Shown here one piece after another: positions 1-5,363 of a stretch of 5,363 nt of DNA (position 1 is the stretch's first letter; each line of letters opens with the position of its first letter). The position numbers and the translations under genes were made by a program. The notes under the pieces are model-generated. The model made no database searches. It saw only the letters and a list, made by a program, of their open reading frames with translations, and was not told where the DNA came from. Where the stretch lies: NCBI GenBank assembly GCA_029934555.1, contig JAOZMA010000168.1, positions 1 to 5,363 on the forward strand, given 5' to 3'. This DNA is from Acidimicrobiia bacterium (GTDB taxonomy: Bacteria > Actinomycetota > Acidimicrobiia > Spongiisociales > UBA5794).

Positions 1-256
1 CGTTGAGGGTGTACCGGCGGAGGCGGGGACGGCGATCCTTCAGCGTGGCGAGGGCTTCATCCAGGACAAGGGCTTCGACCTCGCCACCCCCGATCGTCCC
101 GGTGGTAGTCCCGTCTGAATGCACGACCATCTTCGCGCCGGCATGCCGCGGGACCGATCCTTCGGTACCGACGATCGTGGCGAGCACGACCGGTCGTCCC
201 CCGTCGACGGCGTCGACCAACTCCGTCAGGAGTTCTTGAGGGCCGATCGTTGTCAC
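1..256 (-). CDS. xdhC: XdhC/CoxI-family Mo-cofactor maturation factor, N-terminal part (runs off left edge)
   Basis: XdhC-family proteins bind molybdenum cofactor, help its sulfuration and deliver it to xanthine dehydrogenase-type enzymes in the cytoplasm. Only the first 85 codons are present; the frame is still open at the window edge. The visible part begins MTTIGPQELL and carries the family's N-terminal signature: residues around 26-44 read VLATIVGTEGSVPRHAGAKM, followed by a TGTIGGGEVEA block near residues 54-64. The start chosen is GTG at 256-254, whose GTGA overlaps the TGA stop (255-253) of the molybdenum subunit upstream, so translation is probably coupled. No in-frame ATG lies at a better place, and the only upstream purine-rich stretch (GGAAGG at 275-270) is 13 nt away. 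The C-terminal Rossmann domain typical of XdhC cannot be seen here. Its place directly behind the Mo subunit supports a dedicated maturation role. Family assignment is firm; the exact partner is inferred from context. Confidence 0.88.
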   Translation of the reverse strand, partial: MTTIGPQELLTELVDAVDGGRPVVLATIVGTEGSVPRHAGAKMVVHSDGTTTGTIGGGEVEALVLDEALATLKDRRPRLRRYTLN

Positions 257-3147
257 GTCTTCTGCAGCGCCTTCCAGACGCGCTCCGGTGTGAACGGGAT
301 GTTGGCGATGCGGGCACCGGTGGCATCAGCGATGGCGTTCCTGATGGCCGGGGCGACGCCGTCCTTCGGGATCTCGGCGATCGCTTTGGCACCGAACGGA
401 CCGCTCGCCTCCATCGTCTGGACCAGGATCGCTTCGAGGCGCGGCATCTCGTCTGCCCGGTAGATCTTGTACGGACCGAAGCTGGGATTCAGCATCCGTC
501 CATCCTCGTCGTACACCATCTCCTCGCAGTGACCGTATCCAAGGGCCTGGACCATCCCGCCTTCGACCTGGCCTGCGGCGGTCATCGGGTTGATCGGCAC
601 ACCACAGTCGACGGCCATCACGAGTTGGTTCACCGTCACCTGACCCGTCTCGATGTCGACCTCGACCTCAACGAACTGTGCCGCATACGGAGGAGGGGAC
701 TCGGGCGAGACGTAGGACGCTGTTGCCATGATCTGATGCTGGCCTGCCTGATGAAGCGTCGACAGAGCGATGGTCTCGAGCGACACGGATCGCCCATCGG
801 GTGTCCACGCCTGGCCGTCGTAGAGATCGATCGACTCGGGTGCTGCTTCGAGCATCTCCGCTGCACGTTCGACGATCTGTGCTCGCACCTGCTCGGCGGC
901 GCGCTTGGTGGCCATGCCGGAGATGTAGGTCGTGCTCGACGCGTATGCCCCGGTGTCGAATGGGGTCATGTCGGTGTCGGACGCGTAGACGATGATGTCG
1001 TCCGTCGAGACACCGACGACTTCCGCAGCGATCTGAGCCAGAACCGTGTCGGAGCCCGTTCCGAGGTCGGTGGCTCCGACGAGCAGGTTGAACGAGCCAT
1101 CGTCGTTGATCTTGAGGCTTGCTCCACCCATGTCGAGACCGGGAATCGCCGTGCCGTGCATCGCCATCGCGAAGCCGAGCCCGCGGCGGATGTTCGGCTG
1201 ATCGGCAGGCTGTTTCCAAGCCGGATCATTCCTGCGGTCCCAGTCGATCGCCCGCTGTCCCTGAGCGACGGCCTCCTCCAGGCCGCTGGACGTGACCAAT
1301 GGCATGATGTCGGCATCCTGATCACCCTCGCCGAGCTGCTGGGCGATGTCGAGCGGATCGCCGACATCGGTCCAGTTGAGGCGGCGGAACTCGATCGGAT
1401 CCATGTCGAGGGCGTAAGCGATGTCTTCCATGTGCGCTTCCAGGGCGTAGAGAGCCTGCGGTGCCCCGTATCCGCGGTAGGCGCCGGGGACAGGAAGGTT
1501 CGTGTAGGCGACCACACAATCGAAGCGTTTGACCGGGCAGTTGTAGGAGCTGAGACCGCGAAGACCGGTGACCATCTGCACCGTGAGACCATGCGTGCCG
1601 TACGGCCCGGTGTTGGCGACGATGCACATCTCCTGTGCGGTCAATTTCCCGTCGGCGTCGACGCCGGTCTTGAAGGTCGTCGTCTGCGGATGCCGGGTGC
1701 GGCTCGACACAAACTCCTCTTCTCTGGTGAGCTCGAGGCGGACGGGACGACCCGTCGCGATCGTGAGATGACCGACGATGTCCTCGATGAGCATTTCCTG
1801 CTTCACACCGAACCCGCCGCCGATCCTCGGCTTGATGATGCGGATGCGTTTCACAGGAAGGTCGAGCAGCGGAGCGAGCATGCGTCGGACGTGGAATGGC
1901 ACCTGGGTCGATGTGGTGATCACGAGTCGCTCGTCGCTGTCCCATGCTGAGATAGCGATGTGCGGCTCGATCGGGGTCGCGTGAACCTGGTGTACGCGAA
2001 GCGTCTGTTCGAAGACGCGGTCGGCCACAGCGAACCCGTCCTCGACGTTGCCGGTGTCGGCCTTGAGATGGTGAACGATGTTGTGCGACGCGTCGACTGC
2101 CCCCTCCATGTCCGACTCGTCATGGATGACGGGTGCTCCGTCGAGGATCGCTTCGTTCTCATCGAACACAGCGGGGAGCACGTCGTAGGTGACGTCGATC
2201 AGATCGATCGCAGCGAGCGCGATCTCCTCGGTGTCGGCGGCAACGGCGGCGACACGGTCACCGACGAATCGGACCTTGTCGTCGAAGCTGACCTGGTCGT
2301 AGGGGAGCGGGTTCGGATAGCTCTGGCCACCGGACGCGTATCGCACCCGGGAGACGTTGCCGTAATGCAGCACGGCATGTACGCCGGGGAGTGCACGGGC
2401 CTTCGAGTCGTCGATCGAGACGATCCGGGCATGGGCGTGCGGGCTGTACAGCACCTTGGCGATCAGGGTTCCCGTCAAGTTGACATCGTCGGTGAACGCC
2501 GGGTTGCCTTTCACCAGCTTGATCGCGTCGACCTTCTTCTCGGACTTGCCGACGACGCGGGTCTCCGGGACGTCGCTGCTCGGGACGACACGGGGAGCGA
2601 TCTCGGACAGTCCTTCGCGATCGGAGAGGGCTTCGTCGCCATCAACCATCGGGTTGAGGTAGGCGATGTCGATGCTGTCGGTCTCGTCGCCTCTCATCAC
2701 TGCTGCGGCGCGCAACACCGCATGAACCGGGCGGAGGTATCCGGTCTCCCGATCGAGAATCCCGGAGAGGGCGTCACGCACCTCGTCCTCGGACGGGTTC
2801 GGATTTCGATCGATCAGAGCCTTCGCCGAGAGAATCGTTGCCGGGGTCGAGTAGCCGGATTGAATCGCTCCGGTCTCGATGAACGCCTCCTGGATCGGAT
2901 GGAGGCGGCCGGGCACGCTGAGGCCTTCGATCGTCTCGATGTCATGACCGTCGGCCTGAGCGGCGAGCATCACATCGGCAGAGATGAGACGGCCATCGAC
3001 AAGGACTGCCGCCGCCCCGGTCTCTCCGGTCTCCGAGCCGAAGCGGACGCTGTAGAGACCCGCCCGACGAAGGACCGTGCGGAGAGATTCGTGGGGCTCA
3101 CAGGTGAGAGAGCGCCTTGTTCCGTTGATCGTGAGGGTGATCGTCAT
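253..3147 (-). CDS. Xanthine dehydrogenase-family molybdopterin-binding subunit with fused, cysteine-less ferredoxin-like N-terminus (XdhD/YgfN-like)
   Basis: Large catalytic subunit of a cytoplasmic molybdenum hydroxylase, 964 residues. Domain order: plant-ferredoxin-like region (about 1-75), helical [2Fe-2S]-type region (80-150), linker, alpha/beta hammerhead domain (about 205-325, with YSPHAHARI and VRFVGDRVAAV), then two Mo-cofactor-binding domains (about 365-620 and 640-964). Visible Mo-site signatures are GGGFGVKQ (443-450), GAYRGYGAPQ (555-564, with R558 at the usual active-site arginine), DLGTGSDTVLAQ (694-705), GAYASS (733-738) and GPFGAKAIAE (916-925), where E925 aligns with the base glutamate of xanthine dehydrogenases. 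Both N-terminal cluster domains lack every ligating cysteine (separate entry). Length and fusion resemble E. coli XdhD (YgfN), unlike the usual separate small and large subunits. The start ATG at 3147 has a strong Shine-Dalgarno and overlaps the FAD-subunit stop (ATGA); the stop overlaps the xdhC start. The substrate is unknown; a purine is plausible from the neighbouring deaminase. Aldehyde or nicotinate-type hydroxylation cannot be excluded. Confidence 0.93.
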   Translation of the reverse strand: MTITLTINGTRRSLTCEPHESLRTVLRRAGLYSVRFGSETGETGAAAVLVDGRLISADVMLAAQADGHDIETIEGLSVPGRLHPIQEAFIETGAIQSGYSTPATILSAKALIDRNPNPSEDEVRDALSGILDRETGYLRPVHAVLRAAAVMRGDETDSIDIAYLNPMVDGDEALSDREGLSEIAPRVVPSSDVPETRVVGKSEKKVDAIKLVKGNPAFTDDVNLTGTLIAKVLYSPHAHARIVSIDDSKARALPGVHAVLHYGNVSRVRYASGGQSYPNPLPYDQVSFDDKVRFVGDRVAAVAADTEEIALAAIDLIDVTYDVLPAVFDENEAILDGAPVIHDESDMEGAVDASHNIVHHLKADTGNVEDGFAVADRVFEQTLRVHQVHATPIEPHIAISAWDSDERLVITTSTQVPFHVRRMLAPLLDLPVKRIRIIKPRIGGGFGVKQEMLIEDIVGHLTIATGRPVRLELTREEEFVSSRTRHPQTTTFKTGVDADGKLTAQEMCIVANTGPYGTHGLTVQMVTGLRGLSSYNCPVKRFDCVVAYTNLPVPGAYRGYGAPQALYALEAHMEDIAYALDMDPIEFRRLNWTDVGDPLDIAQQLGEGDQDADIMPLVTSSGLEEAVAQGQRAIDWDRRNDPAWKQPADQPNIRRGLGFAMAMHGTAIPGLDMGGASLKINDDGSFNLLVGATDLGTGSDTVLAQIAAEVVGVSTDDIIVYASDTDMTPFDTGAYASSTTYISGMATKRAAEQVRAQIVERAAEMLEAAPESIDLYDGQAWTPDGRSVSLETIALSTLHQAGQHQIMATASYVSPESPPPYAAQFVEVEVDIETGQVTVNQLVMAVDCGVPINPMTAAGQVEGGMVQALGYGHCEEMVYDEDGRMLNPSFGPYKIYRADEMPRLEAILVQTMEASGPFGAKAIAEIPKDGVAPAIRNAIADATGARIANIPFTPERVWKALQKT
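2698..3147 (-). other. Degenerate double [2Fe-2S] region of the Mo subunit, all eight cluster cysteines replaced
   Basis: Residues 1-150 of the Mo subunit align by eye with the small subunit of xanthine dehydrogenase-family enzymes. In the first domain the usual GCxxGxCGAC...SC pattern reads GSETGETGAA (37-46) and SA (56-57), so the four ligands are S38, T43, A46 and A57. In the second, QCGYCTPG reads QSGYSTPA (96-103) and CRCTGY reads DRETGY (132-137), giving S97, S100, D132 and E134. The rest of the scaffold stays close to consensus: VLVDG (48-52), TIEGL (72-76), HPIQEAF (83-89), DALSG (125-129). Seven of the eight codons differ from a Cys codon by at least two bases, and the frame is intact, so sequencing error is not a plausible cause. 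The only cysteine in the region is C16, which is not at a ligand position. From family knowledge this part should bind no classical clusters; its present role (structural, subunit docking, or other) is unknown. Confidence 0.9.
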
Positions 3148-3884
3148 GATGGTTCACCTCCGGTGACCGTGGTGAGGACCCTGTCTGCGAGCACCTCCGC
3201 GAGGTTCTTGCGATAGTCGGCCGATCCCCGGAAGTCTGACGGCGGATCGAGTGTGGCGATCTGTGCTGGATCGACAACGACGGGGCGGGCGGCGACTCCG
3301 GTCATCGCCAACCTGACGGATCCGTCATTTCCTCGGTGAGCGACGGCCATCACGATCGGGCGGTCCATCGGCGTGCGGCCGGTCCGGTCGGCGGCCGCAC
3401 GTCCGTTTGACGGGATCGACACGCTGGTCATGATCGCTCCATTGAGCAGCGTCGGGTCGTCGAGGATCTCGTTGAGGTCGTGCTCGGCCGTTGAACCGGC
3501 ACGTGCGAGGGTCACCGTTGCATCGAACGCGAGCAGGCCGGCGAGGAGCTCGCTCTCCGGATCAGCAGTTCCGATCGTGCCGCCGACGGTGGCTGCGTTG
3601 CGGATCGTGTTCGGCGCTTCCCTCCTTGCAAGATCGCGGAGTACATCGGGGACGAGGTTCGAATCGACGAGATCCTGAAGACGCGTTGTCGCTCCGATCC
3701 GGGTGGACGCACCGTCGGTCTCGATCCCGGCGAGGTCGAGGGATTGGAGATCGACGGCGGTGACCGGCTGGCGGCCGGGATCGGCGTTGACGGAGGTTCC
3801 CCCGGCGATGATCACGGCATCGGGCCGCGACGTGAGAGCGATTGCCTCTTCGAGCGTGAGCGGTCGGTGGTACTGGGTGATCAT
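3144..3884 (-). CDS. FAD-binding subunit of molybdenum hydroxylase (CoxM/YgfM-like)
   Basis: Medium subunit, 246 residues, that in this family holds FAD and passes electrons from the Fe-S clusters to NAD+, quinone or another acceptor. FAD-binding signatures are AGGTSVNAD (27-35, the pyrophosphate loop) and TIRNAATVGGTIGTADPES (93-111), followed by LLAGLLAFDA (113-122). The C-terminal domain ends in the typical DYRKNLAEVLADRVL stretch (223-237). It is slightly shorter than the usual 270-290 residues, about the size of E. coli YgfM. It contains no cysteine, so it carries no extra Fe-S centre like that of 4-hydroxybenzoyl-CoA reductase. The start chosen is ATG at 3884, because the family begins near MITQYHRPLTLEEA and an AGGAG lies 11 nt upstream. 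The frame stays open to 4010, but that extension is rich in Arg and Cys, unlike the family, and runs into the divergent gene. First gene of the minus-strand operon; its TGA overlaps the Mo subunit start. Since the partner lacks Fe-S ligands, how this FAD is reduced is unclear. Confidence 0.92.
   Translation of the reverse strand: MITQYHRPLTLEEAIALTSRPDAVIIAGGTSVNADPGRQPVTAVDLQSLDLAGIETDGASTRIGATTRLQDLVDSNLVPDVLRDLARREAPNTIRNAATVGGTIGTADPESELLAGLLAFDATVTLARAGSTAEHDLNEILDDPTLLNGAIMTSVSIPSNGRAAADRTGRTPMDRPIVMAVAHRGNDGSVRLAMTGVAARPVVVDPAQIATLDPPSDFRGSADYRKNLAEVLADRVLTTVTGGEPS
3154..3161 (-). promoter_or_regulatory. Strong Shine-Dalgarno of the Mo subunit, inside the FAD-subunit gene
   Basis: The minus strand reads GGAGGTGA, an eight-base match to the 16S rRNA anti-Shine-Dalgarno end, 6 nt before the ATG at 3147. 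It lies within the last codons of the FAD-subunit gene. Together with the ATGA overlap it supports efficient and probably coupled translation of the Mo subunit, and confirms its start. Confidence 0.85.
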
Positions 3885-3895
3885 GTGCGTCTCTT

Positions 3896-3900
3896 CTCCT
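3896..3900 (-). promoter_or_regulatory. Ribosome binding site of the FAD subunit
   Basis: The minus strand reads AGGAG 11 nt before the ATG at 3884, continuing into the purine-rich AAGAGA. This decides the start at 3884 over the longer open frame. The spacing is slightly long but acceptable. Confidence 0.65.
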
Positions 3901-3918
3901 CGTCGACCCCGTCTTTCC

Positions 3919-3948
3919 ATTGTACCGACCGAATCGGATCGGGGGCAA
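3919..3948 (-). promoter_or_regulatory. Predicted sigma70-type promoter of the FAD/Mo/XdhC operon
   Basis: On the minus strand TTGCCC (3948-3943, 4 of 6 matches to TTGACA) is followed after 18 nt by TACAAT (3924-3919, 5 of 6 matches to TATAAT). Transcription would begin near 3912, leaving a leader of about 28 nt that includes the AGGAG site. No other good -10 box is seen between the two divergent starts on this strand. This is a prediction by eye. Confidence 0.55.
3929..3937. promoter_or_regulatory. Short palindrome in the divergent promoter region, possible operator
   Basis: CCGAATCGG is a perfect inverted repeat of 4-bp arms around one base. It sits in the spacer between the predicted -35 and -10 of the minus-strand promoter, a position where a repressor could act. 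It is short, and such GC-rich palindromes are common by chance in this DNA, so the call is tentative. No regulator gene lies in the window. Confidence 0.2.
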
Positions 3949-3970
3949 CGACGGACGGCATGTTCGAGAT

Positions 3971-3979
3971 TGGTACATT
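3971..3979 (+). promoter_or_regulatory. Predicted extended -10 promoter of the deaminase, likely leaderless transcript
   Basis: TGGTACATT combines a TGN extended -10 with TACATT (4 of 6 matches to TATAAT, fitting TANNNT). It ends 7 nt before the A of the deaminase ATG at 3987, so transcription would start at or next to the start codon. There is no recognisable -35 at normal spacing and no Shine-Dalgarno before this ATG, both consistent with a leaderless mRNA from an extended -10 promoter. The box resembles the opposing promoter's GGTACAATG. Confidence 0.5.
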
Positions 3980-3986
3980 GATTCCT

Positions 3987-5351
3987 ATGAGCACACTTCT
4001 CGTTCGGCATGCGCAGGTTCTGGCCACCATGGATGACGGCGGTACGGAGATCATCGACGGGGGTCTCTTCGCCGTCGACGGGTTCATCGAACAGGTCGGT
4101 CCAACGGCGGAGCTTCCGCGAACCGCGGACGAGGTCGTTGACCTCTCAGGCCACGTCGTTCTCCCTGGACTCATCAACACCCACCATCACTTCTACCAGA
4201 CGTTGACCCGCGCTGTCCCAGGCGCACAGGACGTCGGCCTCTTCGACTGGCTCCGCACGTTGTATCCGATCTGGGCCCGTCTCACACCGGAAGATGTGCG
4301 GATCTCGACCCGACTCGCACTCTCGGAGCTGGCGCTTTCGGGGTGTACGACCTCGTCGGATCACCAGTACCTCTTCCCGAACGGGTCGAGCGTTGACGAC
4401 CAGGTTGAGGGCGCCGCAGGAGTCGGACTGCGCTTCCACGTCGCCAGAGGATCGATGAGTCTCGGCGAGAGCGACGGGGGATTGCCACCCGACTCTGTCG
4501 TCGAAGACGAGGAGACGATTCTGCTCGACACCGAGCGAGTGATCAACAAGTACAACGATCCGTCGCCGGGGGCCATGACCCGCGTGGTGGTCGCTCCTTG
4601 CTCACCGTTCTCCGTGACCCCGGATCTGATGCGCGAATCTGCAGCCCTGGCAAGGCGCCACGGTGTTCATCTCCACACCCACGTCGCCGAGACCCACGAC
4701 GAGGAGCAGTTCTGCATCGAGACGTTCGGACGGCGTCCCGTCGAGCTCATGGAGGATCTGGGGTGGGTGGGGAACGACGTTTGGTACGCCCACGGCATCT
4801 ATGTCAATGATGCAGAGATCGGGAGGCTCGCCGAGTCGGGGACCGGGGTCGCCCATTGTCCGTCATCGAATATGCGCCTCGCGTCCGGTATCGCTCCGGT
4901 TCGCAGCTACCTGGCAGCCGACGTTCGACTCGGACTCGGTGTGGACGGCTCTGCGAGCAACGACGGCAGCCACCTGATCGGCGAGGCCCGACAGGCGATG
5001 CTGCTTGCGCGTCTCGCGGCAGCGCCGTCGATCGAGGGTGGTCGCCTCCTCGCGGCCCGGGAAGCGCTTCGAATCGCGACGCGGGGTTCGGCCGCCGTGC
5101 TCGGCCGCAATGACATCGGATCGCTCGAGCCCGGCAAAGCGGCCGACTTCATCGCGATCTCCCTCGATCGTTTGGAGTACGCGGGGGCGCTTCAGGATCC
5201 AGTCGCAGCCGTGCTCTTCGTCGCCCCCACCGGAGTCGACCAGAGCTACGTCCATGGCAAACCCGTCGTGAAGGATGGCGAGTTGGTCGGAGTTGAGCTG
5301 CCGGGTCTGATAGAGAAACACAATCGGGCCGCGGCACGATTGGTGGGGTAG
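3987..5351 (+). CDS. Amidohydrolase-superfamily purine deaminase, probable 8-oxoguanine deaminase
   Basis: Cytoplasmic metal-dependent deaminase of 454 residues, complete. It belongs to the amidohydrolase superfamily branch with guanine deaminase, SsnA and the 8-oxoguanine deaminase PA0142 of Pseudomonas aeruginosa (about 450 residues), which turns 8-oxoguanine into urate and ammonia. Visible catalytic residues are the HxH pair H66/H68 in NTHHHFYQTLTRA, H232 and E235 in HTHVAET (metal ligand and proton shuttle), H269 in WYAHG, and D320 in GLGVDGSASNDGSH. Blocks I associate with the PA0142 group are SGCTTSSDHQYLFPNG (118-133), RGSMSLGESDGGLPPDS (154-170), VAPCSPFSV (202-210) and CPSSNMRLASGIAPV (291-305). 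The start at 3987 fits the family's MxTLLVRHA opening. The frame extends upstream to 3744, but that part overlaps the divergent FAD gene and lacks family similarity. Close relatives include isoxanthopterin and hydroxy-s-triazine deaminases, so the substrate is likely, not proven. Its divergent placement suggests joint control with the Mo hydroxylase in purine breakdown. Confidence 0.9.
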   Translation: MSTLLVRHAQVLATMDDGGTEIIDGGLFAVDGFIEQVGPTAELPRTADEVVDLSGHVVLPGLINTHHHFYQTLTRAVPGAQDVGLFDWLRTLYPIWARLTPEDVRISTRLALSELALSGCTTSSDHQYLFPNGSSVDDQVEGAAGVGLRFHVARGSMSLGESDGGLPPDSVVEDEETILLDTERVINKYNDPSPGAMTRVVVAPCSPFSVTPDLMRESAALARRHGVHLHTHVAETHDEEQFCIETFGRRPVELMEDLGWVGNDVWYAHGIYVNDAEIGRLAESGTGVAHCPSSNMRLASGIAPVRSYLAADVRLGLGVDGSASNDGSHLIGEARQAMLLARLAAAPSIEGGRLLAAREALRIATRGSAAVLGRNDIGSLEPGKAADFIAISLDRLEYAGALQDPVAAVLFVAPTGVDQSYVHGKPVVKDGELVGVELPGLIEKHNRAAARLVG

Positions 5352-5363
5352 AGAGCCGCCAGC

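Noticed and set aside
2746..3036. Missing Fe-S cysteines as sequencing error or frameshift
   Set aside because: The frame is uninterrupted, the residues on both sides match the family, and seven of the eight codons differ from a Cys codon at two or more bases.
250..3216. Two long plus-strand open frames (250-1950 and 1960-3216) covering almost the whole Mo subunit in antisense
   Set aside because: Both share one frame that is codon-aligned with the minus-strand gene, so an antisense stop needs a TTA, CTA or TCA sense codon, which are rare in GC-rich DNA. The break at 1948-1950 is such a TCA (S400). The translations show no recognisable family, unlike the clear xanthine dehydrogenase-family protein on the minus strand.
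3960..3962. Alternative deaminase start at the ATG at 3960
   Set aside because: It adds nine residues not typical of the family, has no Shine-Dalgarno, and lies before the predicted -10 box.
3744..3986. N-terminal extension of the deaminase frame
   Set aside because: It would overlap the start of the divergent FAD gene, has no similarity to the deaminase family, and lies upstream of the likely promoter. The family start matches 3987.
3885..4010. N-terminal extension of the FAD subunit to an ATG at 4010
   Set aside because: The extra 42 residues are Arg- and Cys-rich, unlike CoxM proteins, and cross the divergent promoter region into the deaminase gene. AGGAG before 3884 and the family's usual opening favour the shorter protein.
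5352..5363. Possible terminator after the deaminase
   Set aside because: Only 12 bases remain after the stop codon, with no hairpin or T-run visible.

Overview
The window holds a compact molybdenum-hydroxylase locus, read on the minus strand, next to a divergent purine-type deaminase on the plus strand. The DNA is GC-rich, genes overlap by 4 bp, one start is GTG, Shine-Dalgarno sites are classical inside the operon, and one gene looks leaderless with a TANNNT -10 box. This fits a high-GC bacterium, most likely Actinomycetota (an acidimicrobial-type lineage is a guess). Nothing here fixes the taxon.

Layout. On the minus strand, read from about 3915 down to 1, are a FAD-binding CoxM/YgfM-type subunit (3884-3144), a 964-residue molybdopterin-binding subunit with an N-terminal ferredoxin-like region fused to it (3147-253), and the N-terminal 85 codons of an XdhC-type maturation factor (256 to beyond the left edge). 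The junctions are ATGA and GTGA overlaps, so this is one transcription unit with probable translational coupling. Across a 102-bp divergent intergenic region, an amidohydrolase closely resembling 8-oxoguanine deaminase runs on the plus strand (3987-5351). No RNA genes, mobile elements, CRISPR arrays or long repeats were seen.

The main point of interest is the fused N-terminal region of the molybdenum subunit. It keeps the surrounding consensus of both [2Fe-2S] domains of the xanthine dehydrogenase family, but all eight cluster-ligating cysteines are replaced (S38, T43, A46, A57, S97, S100, D132, E134). The molybdenum active-site signatures and the FAD subunit are retained. The usual Mo to FeS I to FeS II to FAD electron wire therefore cannot exist in this polypeptide as in classical enzymes. 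The closest architecture I can recall is E. coli XdhD (YgfN), a similar-sized fused protein beside the FAD subunit YgfM and the amidohydrolase SsnA. From memory, its N-terminal domain is also cysteine-poor.

Working model (inference): XdhC readies the Mo cofactor and the Mo/FAD complex acts on a purine or related heterocycle. The divergent deaminase acts on an 8-oxo-purine, giving urate if the substrate is 8-oxoguanine. One possible route is guanine to 8-oxoguanine to urate, bypassing xanthine. How electrons leave the Mo centre, or whether the reaction is redox at all, is open.
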